From Bacteroidota bacterium (GTDB taxonomy: Bacteria > Bacteroidota > Bacteroidia > Chitinophagales > Chitinophagaceae): DNA of 64,000 bases. Shown here piece by piece: positions 1-10,300 of this stretch. A program made the position numbers and the translations under genes. Every line of letters begins with the position of its first letter. Within the stretch, counting starts at the first letter, position 1. The stretch lies in contig CANGDH010000006.1 of the NCBI GenBank assembly GCA_947452555.1, positions 49,144 through 113,143 on the forward strand. Direction: 5' to 3'. The notes under the pieces are model-generated. The model was not told where the DNA came from. It did not search any database and saw only the letters and a list, made by a program, of their open reading frames with translations.

Positions 1-752
1 CCTGTTGTTTTTTGAATATTTACATTAGCACTATTGTCATTAGCAACGTCAACACCATTCTCTCTTGTTACATAAAATAGTCTTTTCCAAAAATTAGGAT
101 AGTCGCTTGATCTATTATTTCCTTGACGCATATCGCCAAAACTACTATTAGTAAAAGAAGTCAAATAAGCCCATTTATTATTCGCAATATTAATATCGAA
201 ATGTGTTCTGTTCTCATTTTGACCAGATCCATAACGTTGCATTAAATTTCCATTTGCTTTAAAGGCTGATGACCCATTTAACTTCGGATTTTTTGTAAAT
301 AAATTAATCACTCCACCCAATGCATCACTGCCATACAAGGTAGAGCTTGGTCCATAATTTATTTCTACTCTATCCAAAATCATATTATCCACTGTGATAA
401 TATTCTGTAAATGACCTGCTCTAAAAATGGCATTGTTTAAACGAACACCGTCCACCATTAATAAAACACGACTCGCCTCAAATCCTCTAATAACGGGACT
501 TCCACCACCAGCTTGGCTTTTTTGAACAAATACCTGACCTGACTGAGTTAGTATGTCTGCTGTATTTGCCTGTTGGTTAATTAAATTTTTATCTGTGATT
601 ACTCCTACACGTTGAACTATATTTTTTGAAAGCGTTGGAAATTTATTAGCAAGTACTACAACGTCCTGTAATTGTTTAGCTGTTGTGTCTTGTTGCGCCA
701 ATAAGTTTGCACTCAATCCAAAAAATAAAACTACTAGCAATAAATTGCGCAT
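1..752 (-). CDS. TonB-dependent outer membrane receptor, N-terminal part (cut by window edge)
   Basis: Reading from the ATG at 752 gives a signal peptide ending in a LLAQQ-type site, a short TonB-box-like stretch (QLQDVVVLA), and a plug domain with VIRGFEASRVLLMVDGVR, then YGSDALGGVINLFTK, the hallmark end of the plug. The frame is open to the window edge (about 250 residues seen), so most of the barrel is missing. There is no carboxypeptidase-like N-terminal domain. The plug resembles the haem/haemoglobin-type receptors, but the ligand cannot be set from this part alone. It lies 60 nt downstream of a small exported-protein gene on the same strand and is probably co-transcribed with it. Confidence 0.9.
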   Translation of the reverse strand, partial: MRNLLLVVLFFGLSANLLAQQDTTAKQLQDVVVLANKFPTLSKNIVQRVGVITDKNLINQQANTADILTQSGQVFVQKSQAGGGSPVIRGFEASRVLLMVDGVRLNNAIFRAGHLQNIITVDNMILDRVEINYGPSSTLYGSDALGGVINLFTKNPKLNGSSAFKANGNLMQRYGSGQNENRTHFDINIANNKWAYLTSFTNSSFGDMRQGNNRSSDYPNFWKRLFYVTRENGVDVANDNSANVNIQKTT

Positions 753-782
753 ATTTTTTATTTTTAAAATGAAAATGAATTA

Positions 783-798
783 GTCTATTTTGATAGAC
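783..798. repeat. 6-bp inverted repeat between receptor gene and its upstream partner
   Basis: GTCTAT-tttg-ATAGAC is a perfect 6+4+6 stem-loop in the 60-nt gap between the small gene (ends 813) and the receptor start (752). A second 6-bp pair, CTGTCT/AGACAG, spans 799-820. They could attenuate or stabilise the message between the two genes. This is a sequence observation only. Confidence 0.4.
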
Positions 799-812
799 CT
801 GTCTTTGAAGTA

Positions 813-1388
813 CTAGACAGCTTCTGGCGGCGGAGTGAAAATTGCTAAAAAAGGATTCGACATATGAGTACTGAAAAAACTTCTAGCGGATTTTTTAGTA
901 CTTAAATTATAGACAGTTGCGGCAATTGCAACATAATCATATACCGTTTTTGAAAATTTTATTTTAAAAGAATTAGAAGACTTAGAATTTGTAGCTTCTT
1001 TGTTCAAATTACTTGACTTGTTTTGATTATTCACCATTTCGGTTTCAGCTTCATCCGAAACTGCAGTCAATTCCCATCCATTTCGAGTGTGCTTTAAGGA
1101 AACTATATCATAAAACTGCCCCCTATAACTAAACTCGCGTCCAGCTTCTTCCCATTCATATCCTACTGGCAATTTGGACCTGTCTTTTAGAAGTAGTTTA
1201 ACTTGATGCTCCTTGGAATTTTCATTTGTCCCAGTGAATTCTTTTTCAACATTTTGAAATGCTCCTGCATCTATGCTAGCGAACCTTGATTGCTCATGCA
1301 TTTTTTCCTGTACCCAATAAAAATAGGTCAGACTACTTGTTGAAAGCAGCAAGGCAGTAAAACAAAATATGGCAATTAATCTCTTCAC
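813..1388 (-). CDS. Small membrane-anchored or exported protein of unknown function, upstream of a TonB-dependent receptor
   Basis: This 191-residue product has one N-terminal hydrophobic segment (residues about 4-26, with no clear cleavage site), a polar middle rich in Asn, Ser, Lys and Glu, and ends in PPPEAV. I do not recognise the family. It precedes the receptor gene by 60 nt on the same strand, so it may serve the same uptake system. Two short hairpins lie in or next to the gap (783-798 and 799-820). Function is unknown; that it is a real gene is supported by its length, N-terminal segment and position. Confidence 0.65.
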   Translation of the reverse strand: MKRLIAIFCFTALLLSTSSLTYFYWVQEKMHEQSRFASIDAGAFQNVEKEFTGTNENSKEHQVKLLLKDRSKLPVGYEWEEAGREFSYRGQFYDIVSLKHTRNGWELTAVSDEAETEMVNNQNKSSNLNKEATNSKSSNSFKIKFSKTVYDYVAIAATVYNLSTKKSARSFFSTHMSNPFLAIFTPPPEAV

Positions 1389-1544
1389 TAAACTAAGGTA
1401 CGAAAAAGCGCATAAGATATAGCCAAGGAGTCTAGAGACTTTGAGGAATTAATTATAACAATCTTTCAATGGAGATGAAGTTGTTTGCAAACCCAGGGCC
1501 AACCATCAATGTGATTCTATAAAATCGTTGATTTGTAGTGTCTC

Positions 1545-1975
1545 TTAGAAAGTAATTTGCACATCCCCACTTTGAGCAAAATCCCAGGTTGTCCCTAAGT
1601 GAGCAAAAGTTGAAATTATAGTTGGTGTAATATCCGAAAAATAGGTAAAAGCATTTGTGCCTGAAGCTCCATTGTAGGTTGTATAGCCAGAAACCATTCC
1701 AGTAAAACTAGTTCCAGAATTGTTTATTTGCAAGCTTCTACTTCCTCCTGATGCCATCCGAACCTGAATATCTCCAAGCATAACCGCTACTAGTAAAATC
1801 GAATAGATATCTTCCTGAAACTGGAACATTAAAACTAAAACCATTAGCCTTTATTTGTGGAATATACATCTAGCTTTGCTGAAGCATTCGGCGAAGTAGT
1901 ACCAATACCTGTTTGTGCTTGCATTAATAAACAAGTAAATAATAACATAAAAGATGTGAAATATTTATAGCCCAT
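1545..1975 (-). pseudogene. Decayed 'TGIGTT'-type exported protein gene (frameshifted)
   Basis: The ATG at 1975 starts a signal peptide and the TGIGTTSPNASAKLDVYSTNKG segment seen in its neighbours, but a stop follows at once. Coding similarity then continues in a second frame (NGFSFNVPVSGRYLFDFTSSG) and a third (GSRSLQINNSGTSF to the end at 1545). At least two frameshifts are needed to join these pieces, and the usual LLVPRMT segment after TTKG is missing. The start overlaps the stop of the upstream PA14/LamG gene. It is either a genuine pseudogene at the operon end or a sequencing error; the missing segment favours decay. Confidence 0.65.
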
Positions 1976-3314
1976 ATTTATGTTTTGTTGCATTAAAATT
2001 CTGAAGAACTTCGTCAAAAGAAATTCCTCTGTTATAAATTTGAACAGATCCCAGATTTCCAATAAGACCCCCTACACCCGCTCTGCCTTCTCCTAGCCAT
2101 AGATTCGACTGTGTATAATTAGTCCTTGTATTAGTTCGTGCAGCGCCATCTAATGCTCCATTTAAATACATTTGCATAGTTCCATTGGTAATCGTAAACC
2201 CAACTTGATACCATGTATTTAAACTGAGCGCTGTGGAGCCAAATAAATTATATTGAGTGTACGTATATAAGTTTTGATAATAATAGCCTGCATTTGGATA
2301 TATAGCATAATGAAAATCACTATAGCCACCTGCGCCTGAGATATCGGTAAACCACTTGGTTAAAAAAATATTCCATCCATTATTTAAACTACTAGCTCTT
2401 AACCATACAAAAACACTTATGTCACCTGTTGCAGGGTAATTAGTAGGCGTCTTTCCAAAGTCAATATAGTCACCACTACCATCAGATAAAAAAGTGCCTG
2501 ATGCGGTGCTACTATAAGCCATATTTCCTCCAATTGTTCCTACAGCATTGCCTTTTAAATCATAAGTATATGGACCATACTTTGGATAAGTATACCAATT
2601 TCCTGGATCAACTGAAAACACAAGACCATTGGGGGCCACTTCCTCCCCTGACAGTTCTTCAACATCTTGATACCAAAGGGAACCACTAGCTTCTGATGGT
2701 TTTTTCCAAAATAATTGTAGTGCATCTCCTCCAAATCCTTGCTGCATTCTTACTCTAAATGAATATTTCTTTCCTGCTGTTAATATTATAGTACCTATAT
2801 GCGTTCCAATTGCGGAAATTCCATGTCCTCCATATTGATTCACCACGTTTTGATCGTTTAAAAATAAATCAACCGCGTCATCGCCTTCTATAGAAAAAGT
2901 GTAAGTCCCTGTTTGTTTGGGGATGAAATATCCTGATATTACAATGGCATAACCTTGACCATTAAACCCACTATATGGTGTTGCATTTCCAATTGAAGTC
3001 CCTAATTGTGTATAGTTGGCATAATTTAAAATATTATTTGCAGCACTTATTGAGCTATTTAAATTACCTACATTACTAGCCAAGGTAACATACCCAGAGG
3101 TTTTATAATTTGCTGCAATAACATAAGTGGATTCAAACTCAGCAGCTGAATTTGGATTGGTAGAAGTGGATGAAGTATAAAGTCGATAATACAAATATTT
3201 ATTCCCCTTAGGTCTATTACTTTCTAAGGCTGCATAATAATTAGGCAAAAATTGTGCACTAACAAAATTGTTCCACAATAGAAATATAAAAATATAATAA
3301 CAGCTTCTTTTCAT
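1965..3314 (-). CDS. Exported PA14-like and LamG-like domain protein
   Basis: This 449-residue protein has a signal peptide (NNFVSAQF). Residues about 25-210 are PA14-like: GYFIPKQTGTYTFSIEGDD, a LFLND turn and a final LFWKKP strand, a fold that binds carbohydrate in many surface proteins. Residues about 230-449 are a concanavalin/LamG-like jelly roll (DYIDFGK, DISVFVWLR, WYQVGFTI, LNGALDG, IYNRGISFDEVLQNFNATK). Its C terminus KYGL matches the RYGL end of the 777-residue neighbour, so the LamG halves are paralogous. It starts 2 nt after the 3317-4009 gene. Likely a surface adhesin; ligand unknown. Confidence 0.8.
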   Translation of the reverse strand: MKRSCYYIFIFLLWNNFVSAQFLPNYYAALESNRPKGNKYLYYRLYTSSTSTNPNSAAEFESTYVIAANYKTSGYVTLASNVGNLNSSISAANNILNYANYTQLGTSIGNATPYSGFNGQGYAIVISGYFIPKQTGTYTFSIEGDDAVDLFLNDQNVVNQYGGHGISAIGTHIGTIILTAGKKYSFRVRMQQGFGGDALQLFWKKPSEASGSLWYQDVEELSGEEVAPNGLVFSVDPGNWYTYPKYGPYTYDLKGNAVGTIGGNMAYSSTASGTFLSDGSGDYIDFGKTPTNYPATGDISVFVWLRASSLNNGWNIFLTKWFTDISGAGGYSDFHYAIYPNAGYYYQNLYTYTQYNLFGSTALSLNTWYQVGFTITNGTMQMYLNGALDGAARTNTRTNYTQSNLWLGEGRAGVGGLIGNLGSVQIYNRGISFDEVLQNFNATKHKYGL

Positions 3315-3316
3315 TT

Positions 3317-4009
3317 TTAATTACTCATTTCTCCTGATATGATATAAGTTCCACCAATATATAAGACTGTAGCAATGGCATATTGACCTGCGGTTTTTGT
3401 AAAACTATTTCTATTGCTAAATGTCCCAGAAAAACTGACCTGCCCTGACCCAAATTGTAAGACCATACAATTAAAGCCTTCAGGCAAAGTACCCGCAGCT
3501 GGTAAAGTAAGAGTTAGTGCAGCAGTACTTTTTAGAATCATTCCATTATCGGCGACTGTTAATGTTCTACTTGAAGATTCTGAACTTGTATTAGAAACGA
3601 ACCCGCTTAATTTAGAAGTAGCTACATTACCTCCTGTTAAATTTCCAGTGGTTGAAATATTGCCTGCGGTGTAACTAATATCATTACCCGTTTTAGTCCA
3701 TTCTGAATTCAATCTTACCCAATTTGGTGATCCGACAGTTCCGCTGTTTAAATAAAACCCAATCACGCCATCGGTTTGATAAATCAATAAACCATTTGCG
3801 GGACTTGTAATGGCAGCTCTTTGTGCACTAGTCATTCTTGGAACTAATAACCCTTTCGTTGTAGAAGTGATATCTAACTTCGCAGAAGCATCTGGCAATG
3901 TAGTTCCAATGCCGGTTTGTGCATGTATTGATTGAGCAAAAAATAAAACCGAAATGATCGGTAAAAAAAATATTTTTAATACCCGTGTATTTTTTTTCTT
4001 AGAGTCCAT
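3317..4009 (-). CDS. Exported 'TGIGTT' repeat-type surface protein
   Basis: I chose the ATG at 4009 because it begins a good signal peptide (MDSKKKN... IHAQ) and overlaps the upstream stop by 11 nt; a longer frame exists but lies inside the upstream gene. The roughly 230-residue product begins with [16 protein letters not shown], then [19 protein letters not shown] and GLLIYQTDG, a stretch common at the start of Bacteroidota tail-fibre-like surface proteins. The end holds beta-rich strands ([21 protein letters not shown]) like the C terminus of the 1871-residue fibre. Probably a small fibre or adhesin subunit. Confidence 0.75.
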   Translation of the reverse strand: MDSKKKNTRVLKIFFLPIISVLFFAQSIHAQTGIGTTLPDASAKLDITSTTKGLLVPRMTSAQRAAITSPANGLLIYQTDGVIGFYLNSGTVGSPNWVRLNSEWTKTGNDISYTAGNISTTGNLTGGNVATSKLSGFVSNTSSESSSRTLTVADNGMILKSTAALTLTLPAAGTLPEGFNCMVLQFGSGQVSFSGTFSNRNSFTKTAGQYAIATVLYIGGTYIISGEMSN

Positions 4010-6332
4010 ATCTACTTCGGTTTGCGTTAAAATTAGTGAGTACATCTTGTGCACTTAATGCCTTTTTATATAATCTTACAATTCCTATATTACCTGTAAA
4101 ACTTTGGGCATACTCGTTTCCATTATAAATTCCTAAGTATAATGGATTTGAAGAATTAAATAAACTTGACATAGTATGTGTGACTGTGCCAATTGACTTT
4201 CCATTCACAAATGTTTCTAATGTTTTTGTTGCACCTGCTTTCCAAACATATAAAACTTGATACCAAGTATTAGCCGCAATAGTATACCCTGTTGAATTAA
4301 TATAAGTCCCGGTTCCATCACCCATTTGTGCATAAAGGTTTGAACCGCTTGTTCTAATCATATAAGAAACCGCCGAGGAAGCTCCTCCATTATTAACCTT
4401 ACCTAATATAACTGTACTACCTGATGTATTGGTACTATAAAACCATGCTTCCATGCTCCAATCACTCGTGCCAGGCTCCATCGTAGCATTATCTGCAATA
4501 CTCACTTGCGTTACGGATCCGTTAAAAGTTAAATAACCTTTATTAGGCATGCTATAAGTAGGACTACTTCCTAGTGTTCCAATATTTCCATTTCCAGAAA
4601 TATCATACCAAGTAGTACTCGTACCATTATAAGCAGCTAGATTTCCCGCATCCATATGAAGCAATAATCCGTCTGAAACAATGTTATTAGATTTGATAAT
4701 TAAGCCCATTCTCATAGTAATATGGTTCGTCCATGTTTGTGGAACAAAACGAACATATTTTGCATATACAACATTTGGGAAGTAAACGATTACGGCATCG
4801 GTGGAATTGGTATTGAAATTTGAATTGGTTAATACATTGATCCAATTTGTGCCATCTATACTAACATCCACATTCCCAGTATTCACCCATTGACCTCCAT
4901 TATAAGCTCTTCCCTGTGTAACAATTCCAGTAATATAGGCGGGAATATCATAGTTTAAAATGATATATTGACTCGTATTATTTACTTGGGCAGACCAACC
5001 TTGCGGTGAATTTAAATAAGGTGTAAAATGCAATGGCAAACCCGATCCTGGATATGGAGCATTTGCGTAAAATACATCTCCAGCACCACTAGAACCTGTT
5101 GAATAATTCCAAGAACTTGAAACTGACCAATTGATAGGGTTAGTGTTAGTTGATGGACTATGTATAAATGTATTATTAAGATTATTAGAAGTCCCAGGCA
5201 TCCATTTACTTGTGGCATCTGTAAATACTATTTTACCAGTTCCACTTAAAATAATTTTATTTGCATTCAACTTACTAGCACTTGCAACATTAACCGTATG
5301 TCCATCATTTACTTGTAAGCCTCCAAATAAATTGGGATAGTTAGAAGTATTGGTAGTGCCTAATACATTGGAATTACTCAATGTAAACGCTACATCGTTA
5401 TTATGCACTACATAAGCTGAATAAACACCTGAATAATCAGAACCTCCTGGAAAATCGGCACTATATTCCACTAAATACCCTCCAATGCCTGAGCTATTCC
5501 CGTCTGCAAGGTCATTCCAACAAGTAGCTCCTCCCCATTTTGCTACTGCCGCATCTTCTCCATTTCTACTTCCATCAGAATTATTAGGTTCACTAGTGCA
5601 CCAATTTGCATATTGTCCAGCAACAGTTAGACCATCAGCCGCATAAGCAGTATAAGTTGTATTCGTCACTCCTGAAACAGTCGTATTCCAAATATTTATA
5701 TTCGCTTCTGGACCAGCGTCTAAAATCCATTTACCTTCCGTTGTAGCATCTGATAATGCAATCCATATGTTATTATATGATACGTTATTATTAATAAAAT
5801 CATTTTCAGACTGCGAAGTAATCGTTGCTAAATATGCATTTTTACCCTTAAAAGAAGCTTGCCCAGAAGCTCCAGATTTCGCATTTGTATAAGTGGTCGC
5901 TCCGCTGATAAATTTATAAAAATGTTTATTTACTGGATTGTAAAAATAGCTTGCATCATATGTAGACACTTCGATATTAATTCTAACCGCTGTCTTAATA
6001 GTTCCCATGGAAATTGTCATAGCAGCCAAAGCAGCATTAATATTATCTTTTGTTCCATAAAATACAATACTAGATATGCCAGTCCATAAATTATATCCAT
6101 AGTTACGAGTAATACCTGTAGTGGTTGGAAAACTCAATGTAGCACCACTATGATAATCCAGACTCAAACTTATCAAAATATTATCTGTATTATTTGTCCA
6201 ATTCACTACAAAATCTCCGGCATCAACCCCTGTTGCATTTGCCTCTATTGTTAATGGAGCTGGTGCTGTAATACCCTGTGCAAAACTACTTATGTTTATA
6301 AATAAAAAAAGAAAAATAAATAACTGTTTCAT
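3999..6332 (-). CDS. Multi-domain exported lectin: C-type lectin, discoidin-like and LamG-like domains
   Basis: This 777-residue protein has a signal peptide (about 1-19). Residues about 128-292 form a C-type lectin domain with WIALSD, the EPN sugar-binding triplet at 248-250, CWND at 271-274 and GYLVEY, the layout of calcium-dependent lectins; EPN is classically linked to mannose-type sugars. Residues about 425-560 look like a discoidin/F5-8C jelly roll ([24 protein letters not shown]). Residues about 565-777 are LamG-like and end in RYGL. It starts 3 nt after the S74 chaperone gene. Likely displayed on the cell surface or on the fibre. Confidence 0.82.
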   Translation of the reverse strand: MKQLFIFLFLFINISSFAQGITAPAPLTIEANATGVDAGDFVVNWTNNTDNILISLSLDYHSGATLSFPTTTGITRNYGYNLWTGISSIVFYGTKDNINAALAAMTISMGTIKTAVRINIEVSTYDASYFYNPVNKHFYKFISGATTYTNAKSGASGQASFKGKNAYLATITSQSENDFINNNVSYNNIWIALSDATTEGKWILDAGPEANINIWNTTVSGVTNTTYTAYAADGLTVAGQYANWCTSEPNNSDGSRNGEDAAVAKWGGATCWNDLADGNSSGIGGYLVEYSADFPGGSDYSGVYSAYVVHNNDVAFTLSNSNVLGTTNTSNYPNLFGGLQVNDGHTVNVASASKLNANKIILSGTGKIVFTDATSKWMPGTSNNLNNTFIHSPSTNTNPINWSVSSSWNYSTGSSGAGDVFYANAPYPGSGLPLHFTPYLNSPQGWSAQVNNTSQYIILNYDIPAYITGIVTQGRAYNGGQWVNTGNVDVSIDGTNWINVLTNSNFNTNSTDAVIVYFPNVVYAKYVRFVPQTWTNHITMRMGLIIKSNNIVSDGLLLHMDAGNLAAYNGTSTTWYDISGNGNIGTLGSSPTYSMPNKGYLTFNGSVTQVSIADNATMEPGTSDWSMEAWFYSTNTSGSTVILGKVNNGGASSAVSYMIRTSGSNLYAQMGDGTGTYINSTGYTIAANTWYQVLYVWKAGATKTLETFVNGKSIGTVTHTMSSLFNSSNPLYLGIYNGNEYAQSFTGNIGIVRLYKKALSAQDVLTNFNANRSRYGL

Positions 6333-6335
6333 TGT

Positions 6336-7058
6336 TTACCTATTTCTTTTTTTACTCAACTTGCTTACTTTTATAGTTAAATTATCTATCTGTTTCTGTT
6401 GATCCTTAATGGCTTCAACTAAAAGCGCTACCAGCTTATCATATTTAACTGAACGATATTCTTCTTTAGTTTTATCTTTCGAAACAATTTCAGGAACTAC
6501 TTTTTCTACTTCTTGCGCAATAAATCCAAGTTCGTCTTGTGCCCCAAATTCTTTTTCTGGAAACGCTTTTTGGTTCCAATTAAAGTAAACACCTCTTAGT
6601 AATTTTACTTTATCCAATGCGTTTACTATGGGACGGATATTTGTTTTAAAACGAATATCTGAAGTGCCTGCAATGGAGTTCGCTGTAATATCTCCGTTTA
6701 CATATAATTTAGTACTTGGCGTTGTAGTACCAATGCCTACATTTCCTCCATTGGGATTTAGGAGTAAATTATAAAATGTCCCATAAGCTGTTTTAGATCT
6801 CGCTTGTATCCATGAAAAAGTAGATGTACTGCTTAAACCAAAATCTAAGACATGAGAAGCAGATACGCCGCTTAAACGTATATTTCCATTCGCAGTAGCT
6901 CCTGTTATTGCTGGATCCGCAGTCGCAGTTTCAATTTGCAATTTATTCACCGGAGCAGTGGTGCCAATACCTGTTTGTGCTTGCGATGATTTTACAATAA
7001 ACAATATAGCAATGAGCGGTAAGAAACGTATTGCTTTCTTTTTGCTATACAATCTCAT
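6336..7058 (-). CDS. Exported tail-fibre chaperone-like protein with peptidase S74 (intramolecular chaperone) domain
   Basis: This 240-residue protein has a signal peptide (SSQAQ), a QTGIGTT start, a second NVGIGTTTPSTKLYVNGDI segment, then a C-terminal S74 domain: GTSDIRFK with Ser133 and Lys138 as the likely self-cleavage pair, LGFIAQEVEKVVPE, VKYDKLVALLVEAI, and a terminal coiled coil rich in Lys and Gln. In phage tail spikes and endosialidases this domain trimerises the fibre and then cuts itself off. Here it sits on a short separate protein, not on the giant fibre next door. Its ATG lies inside the end of the LuxR-type gene (14-nt overlap), suggesting coupled translation. Confidence 0.85.
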   Translation of the reverse strand: MRLYSKKKAIRFLPLIAILFIVKSSQAQTGIGTTAPVNKLQIETATADPAITGATANGNIRLSGVSASHVLDFGLSSTSTFSWIQARSKTAYGTFYNLLLNPNGGNVGIGTTTPSTKLYVNGDITANSIAGTSDIRFKTNIRPIVNALDKVKLLRGVYFNWNQKAFPEKEFGAQDELGFIAQEVEKVVPEIVSKDKTKEEYRSVKYDKLVALLVEAIKDQQKQIDNLTIKVSKLSKKRNR

Positions 7059-7266
7059 ACTCTTGAGCTAATTTATATAAGTTTATACTATTGGTCACTT
7101 TCATCTTATTAAGAATTTGTTTTTTGAAAGTCGATACTGTATTGGATTTGACTTCTAGTGTTGCACCAATATCTTTTACTTGAACACCTTGTAAGATTAA
7201 ATCAAGCACTTCTCTTTCACGTCTTGAAAGAATTTCAAATGGACTGTTGTTTAAATTTTTTGTCAT
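7045..7266 (-). CDS. Stand-alone LuxR/GerE-type helix-turn-helix protein
   Basis: The 73-residue product is almost entirely a GerE HTH: LSRREREVLDLILQGVQVKDIGATL, then VSTFKKQILNKMKV, the usual recognition helix. There is no receiver, PAS or sensor domain; full-length LuxR regulators are about 200 residues or more. It sits in the middle of the surface-protein operon, 36 nt after the giant fibre gene, and its last codons overlap the S74 gene. Likely a DNA-binding regulator of this or related surface loci; target and signal are unknown. Confidence 0.82.
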   Translation of the reverse strand: MTKNLNNSPFEILSRREREVLDLILQGVQVKDIGATLEVKSNTVSTFKKQILNKMKVTNSINLYKLAQEYEIV

Positions 7267-7302
7267 TTATATTAATTAATATTAATTAGAATAGTTTAGT
7301 TT

Positions 7303-10300
7303 TTAGAACAATGCTCTGAATGCAATCCAGCTTGTGCCATCTGAAATAACTTTTATCCAATTATTTGATGGTTCTACGCCTATTATTGCAGAGGTAGACG
7401 TTGCTGTTGAATTATCTTGAATAATATACTGTGTACTGGTTGTAGCAATACCCAAAGAATAAGCACTTAAATTTTTAATGGTAAATTCCTTGCCAGCACA
7501 ACCTATAGCAGTAGGTAAAGTGAATGTTTGTCCAGTAGCTGCAGAATTACTCATTATGACATAATTATCATTCAGCGTTAATGTGTAACTAGTGGTTTTT
7601 GCAACTAATGTGTTTACCCCTGTTTGCCATGTAGCTAAGCCATTTGCATCAGATGTTAAAACTTTATTTAAGCCTGCCCCATTTGAGATTTTTACTGTAC
7701 TACTAAAAGTTGCAGCTCCTGTAACTCCCAATGTTCCCCCCACCATTTCATTACCTGTAATTGTCGAACTTGATAAAGTTGAAGCACCCGCATTTAAAGT
7801 TGAAGATAAACTTAATGATGTACCACTTGCTGCTCCAATTATCGGAGTTACAAGTGTTGGAGTATTTGACAATACTAAACTACCAGTTCCCGTTGAAGTT
7901 GTTGTACCTGTTCCACCATTAGCTATTGCAATGGTTGTTCCACTCCATGTTCCTGTTGTAATGGTGCCTACTGTTGTAATATCAGTTCCAACTAATTTAC
8001 TTGAAGCAATACTACCAGCTAACATACTATTAGTTACTTTACTTGTTCCAATAGTTGAAGTAACCGTTCCTGTTCCAGTTCCTGTAATATCACCAGTCAA
8101 TGTTATAGTTTGATCACCTGTATTTGATCCACTTAATGTTGCAATACCTAATTTAGCTTTTATAGAACTCAATGTTTCGTCTCCACTATTTGTTCCTGAT
8201 GTATTTGAAATTACTCCCGCTTGCACATCTGTTACATAATTTCTATTCAAACTAGGTGACACATTTGCGGTAGTTGCGTTTGCAGCCATAACATCTGTAC
8301 TTATAGCTAATCCTAAATTCGTTCTTGCAGCAGCAGCACTCGTTGCACCTGTTCCACCATTTGCTATTGCAATGGTTGTTCCACTCCATGTTCCTGTTGT
8401 GATGGTGCCTACTGTTGCTAAATTAACTAATGATGTTAATGTAGTATTTGCAGTTGCTGTAATGTTTCCCGCCATAGTTGCAGTCGTAGCAGTTGTTGCA
8501 TTACCTGTTGTATTTTGATTTAAAGTTGGAATAGCGTTATAAGAAATTTCTTTTGTTGTAGTATTATAGAATAAAAAAGAAGCGCTAGATGAATTGTTTA
8601 TTGGATCCACAAAAAAACCAGCACTAGCCGGATTTAAATTATTACCAGTAGCATTTAATGCGATGCTGTTAGCTGCTTGGCTATTACCTGCAAATGCACC
8701 AATGGCAACACTATTGGCTCCTTGTCCGTTTTGTCCAGCTGCATATCCAATTGCTACAGCAGCTTCTGCTTGAGTGCCACTTTGAGCTGCATTACTTCCA
8801 ATTGCAATTGAATGGGCACCTTGTGTTCCACCTCCTGAAGCATAGCCAATGTTAAGCTTGGGAACGTTGGCATTAAACTTGTTATTAAATGTAGTCCAAT
8901 CGGTACTACTTAAATATCCATTCGTAGTTGAAGTAGACAAGGGAATTGAAAATGTACCAGTTGTGTTATTATAAGTTATTGGAGAAGTTGCAGTCAAACC
9001 AGTTAACCCTATGCCTCCTAATCCAGCCAATGTATAATTAGGAATGTTTAATATGTTGCTTGTAAAGCTAGCAGTTCCTGCATTTCCACTTGTAGTTACA
9101 GTGATTGGAGATTGATAATCGTTGCCAGCTATTAATGGTGCTTGCACATTGGTACCAATCACTAAACCCAAATTTGTTCTTGCAGCAGCGGCATTTGTAG
9201 CGCCTGTTCCACCATTAGCTAATGCAATAGTGGTTCCACTCCATGTCCCTGAACTGATGGTACCCACGGATTCTAAATTAATTAATGATGTTAATGTTGA
9301 ATTAGTTGTAGCTGTAATATTGCCTGCTGTTGTAGCTGTAGAAGCATTACCTAAAAATTCAGGAGCAGTAATTGAACTATTAAATATTTTTGCACCTGAT
9401 ATAGTTTGTGAACTTGTTGAAATTAAACCTGGATTTATTGCATCTGCAGGAGTTAATGTTAATGAAGTACCACTTATATTTCCTCCAGATGAATAAGTTG
9501 AAGATGTAGAATAAGTCAACGTATTAACACCCGCAATAATACTAGTTGTACTTGCAGAAGTCAATCTACCTTTTGCATCCACCGTAAAAGTTGGAATAGC
9601 TGTTGATGAACCATAGCTGCCTGCAGTTACTGAAGTATTTGCTAATGTTGAAGAAAAAGTTCCCATACCAGTACCTGTAATATCTCCAGTTAAAGTGATA
9701 GTTTGGTCGCCTGTATTTGTTCCACTTAATGTAGTTATTCCTAGTTTAGTTTTTATTGAACTTAATGTTTCATCACCACTATTCGTTCCTGAAGTATTTG
9801 ATATCACTCCCGCTTGTGCGTCGGTTACATAATTTCGATTTATACTTGGAGCAACATTTGCAGTAGTTGCGTTTGCAGCCATCACGTCTGTGCTTATAGT
9901 CAACCCTAAATTTGTTCTTGCAGCAGCTGCTGTGGTTGCGCCTGTCCCACCATTTGCTAATGCGATACTAGTTCCACTCCATGTTCCTATACCAATCGTA
10001 CCAACTGTTGAAATATCAGTTCCAATTAATTTGGATGCAGGAATAGATCCGTATAATTTATCGGCAGTAATACTACCCGATAATTTTGAATTAGTAATAC
10101 TTCCATCCGCAACACCTGCATTTGCATTTTGTGCATCAATATATGTTTTAACTGCCTTTTGTGTTGGATATAGAATATCACTAGGTGTAGTACTTCCTAA
10201 ATCGGTAGCTGTCGTTTTATTTAAAACTGCTTCAGCTCCTAAATTTATTAATGCATTTACTGAAGTGGTTGCACCAGTTCCTCCTTTTGCAATTGCTAAA

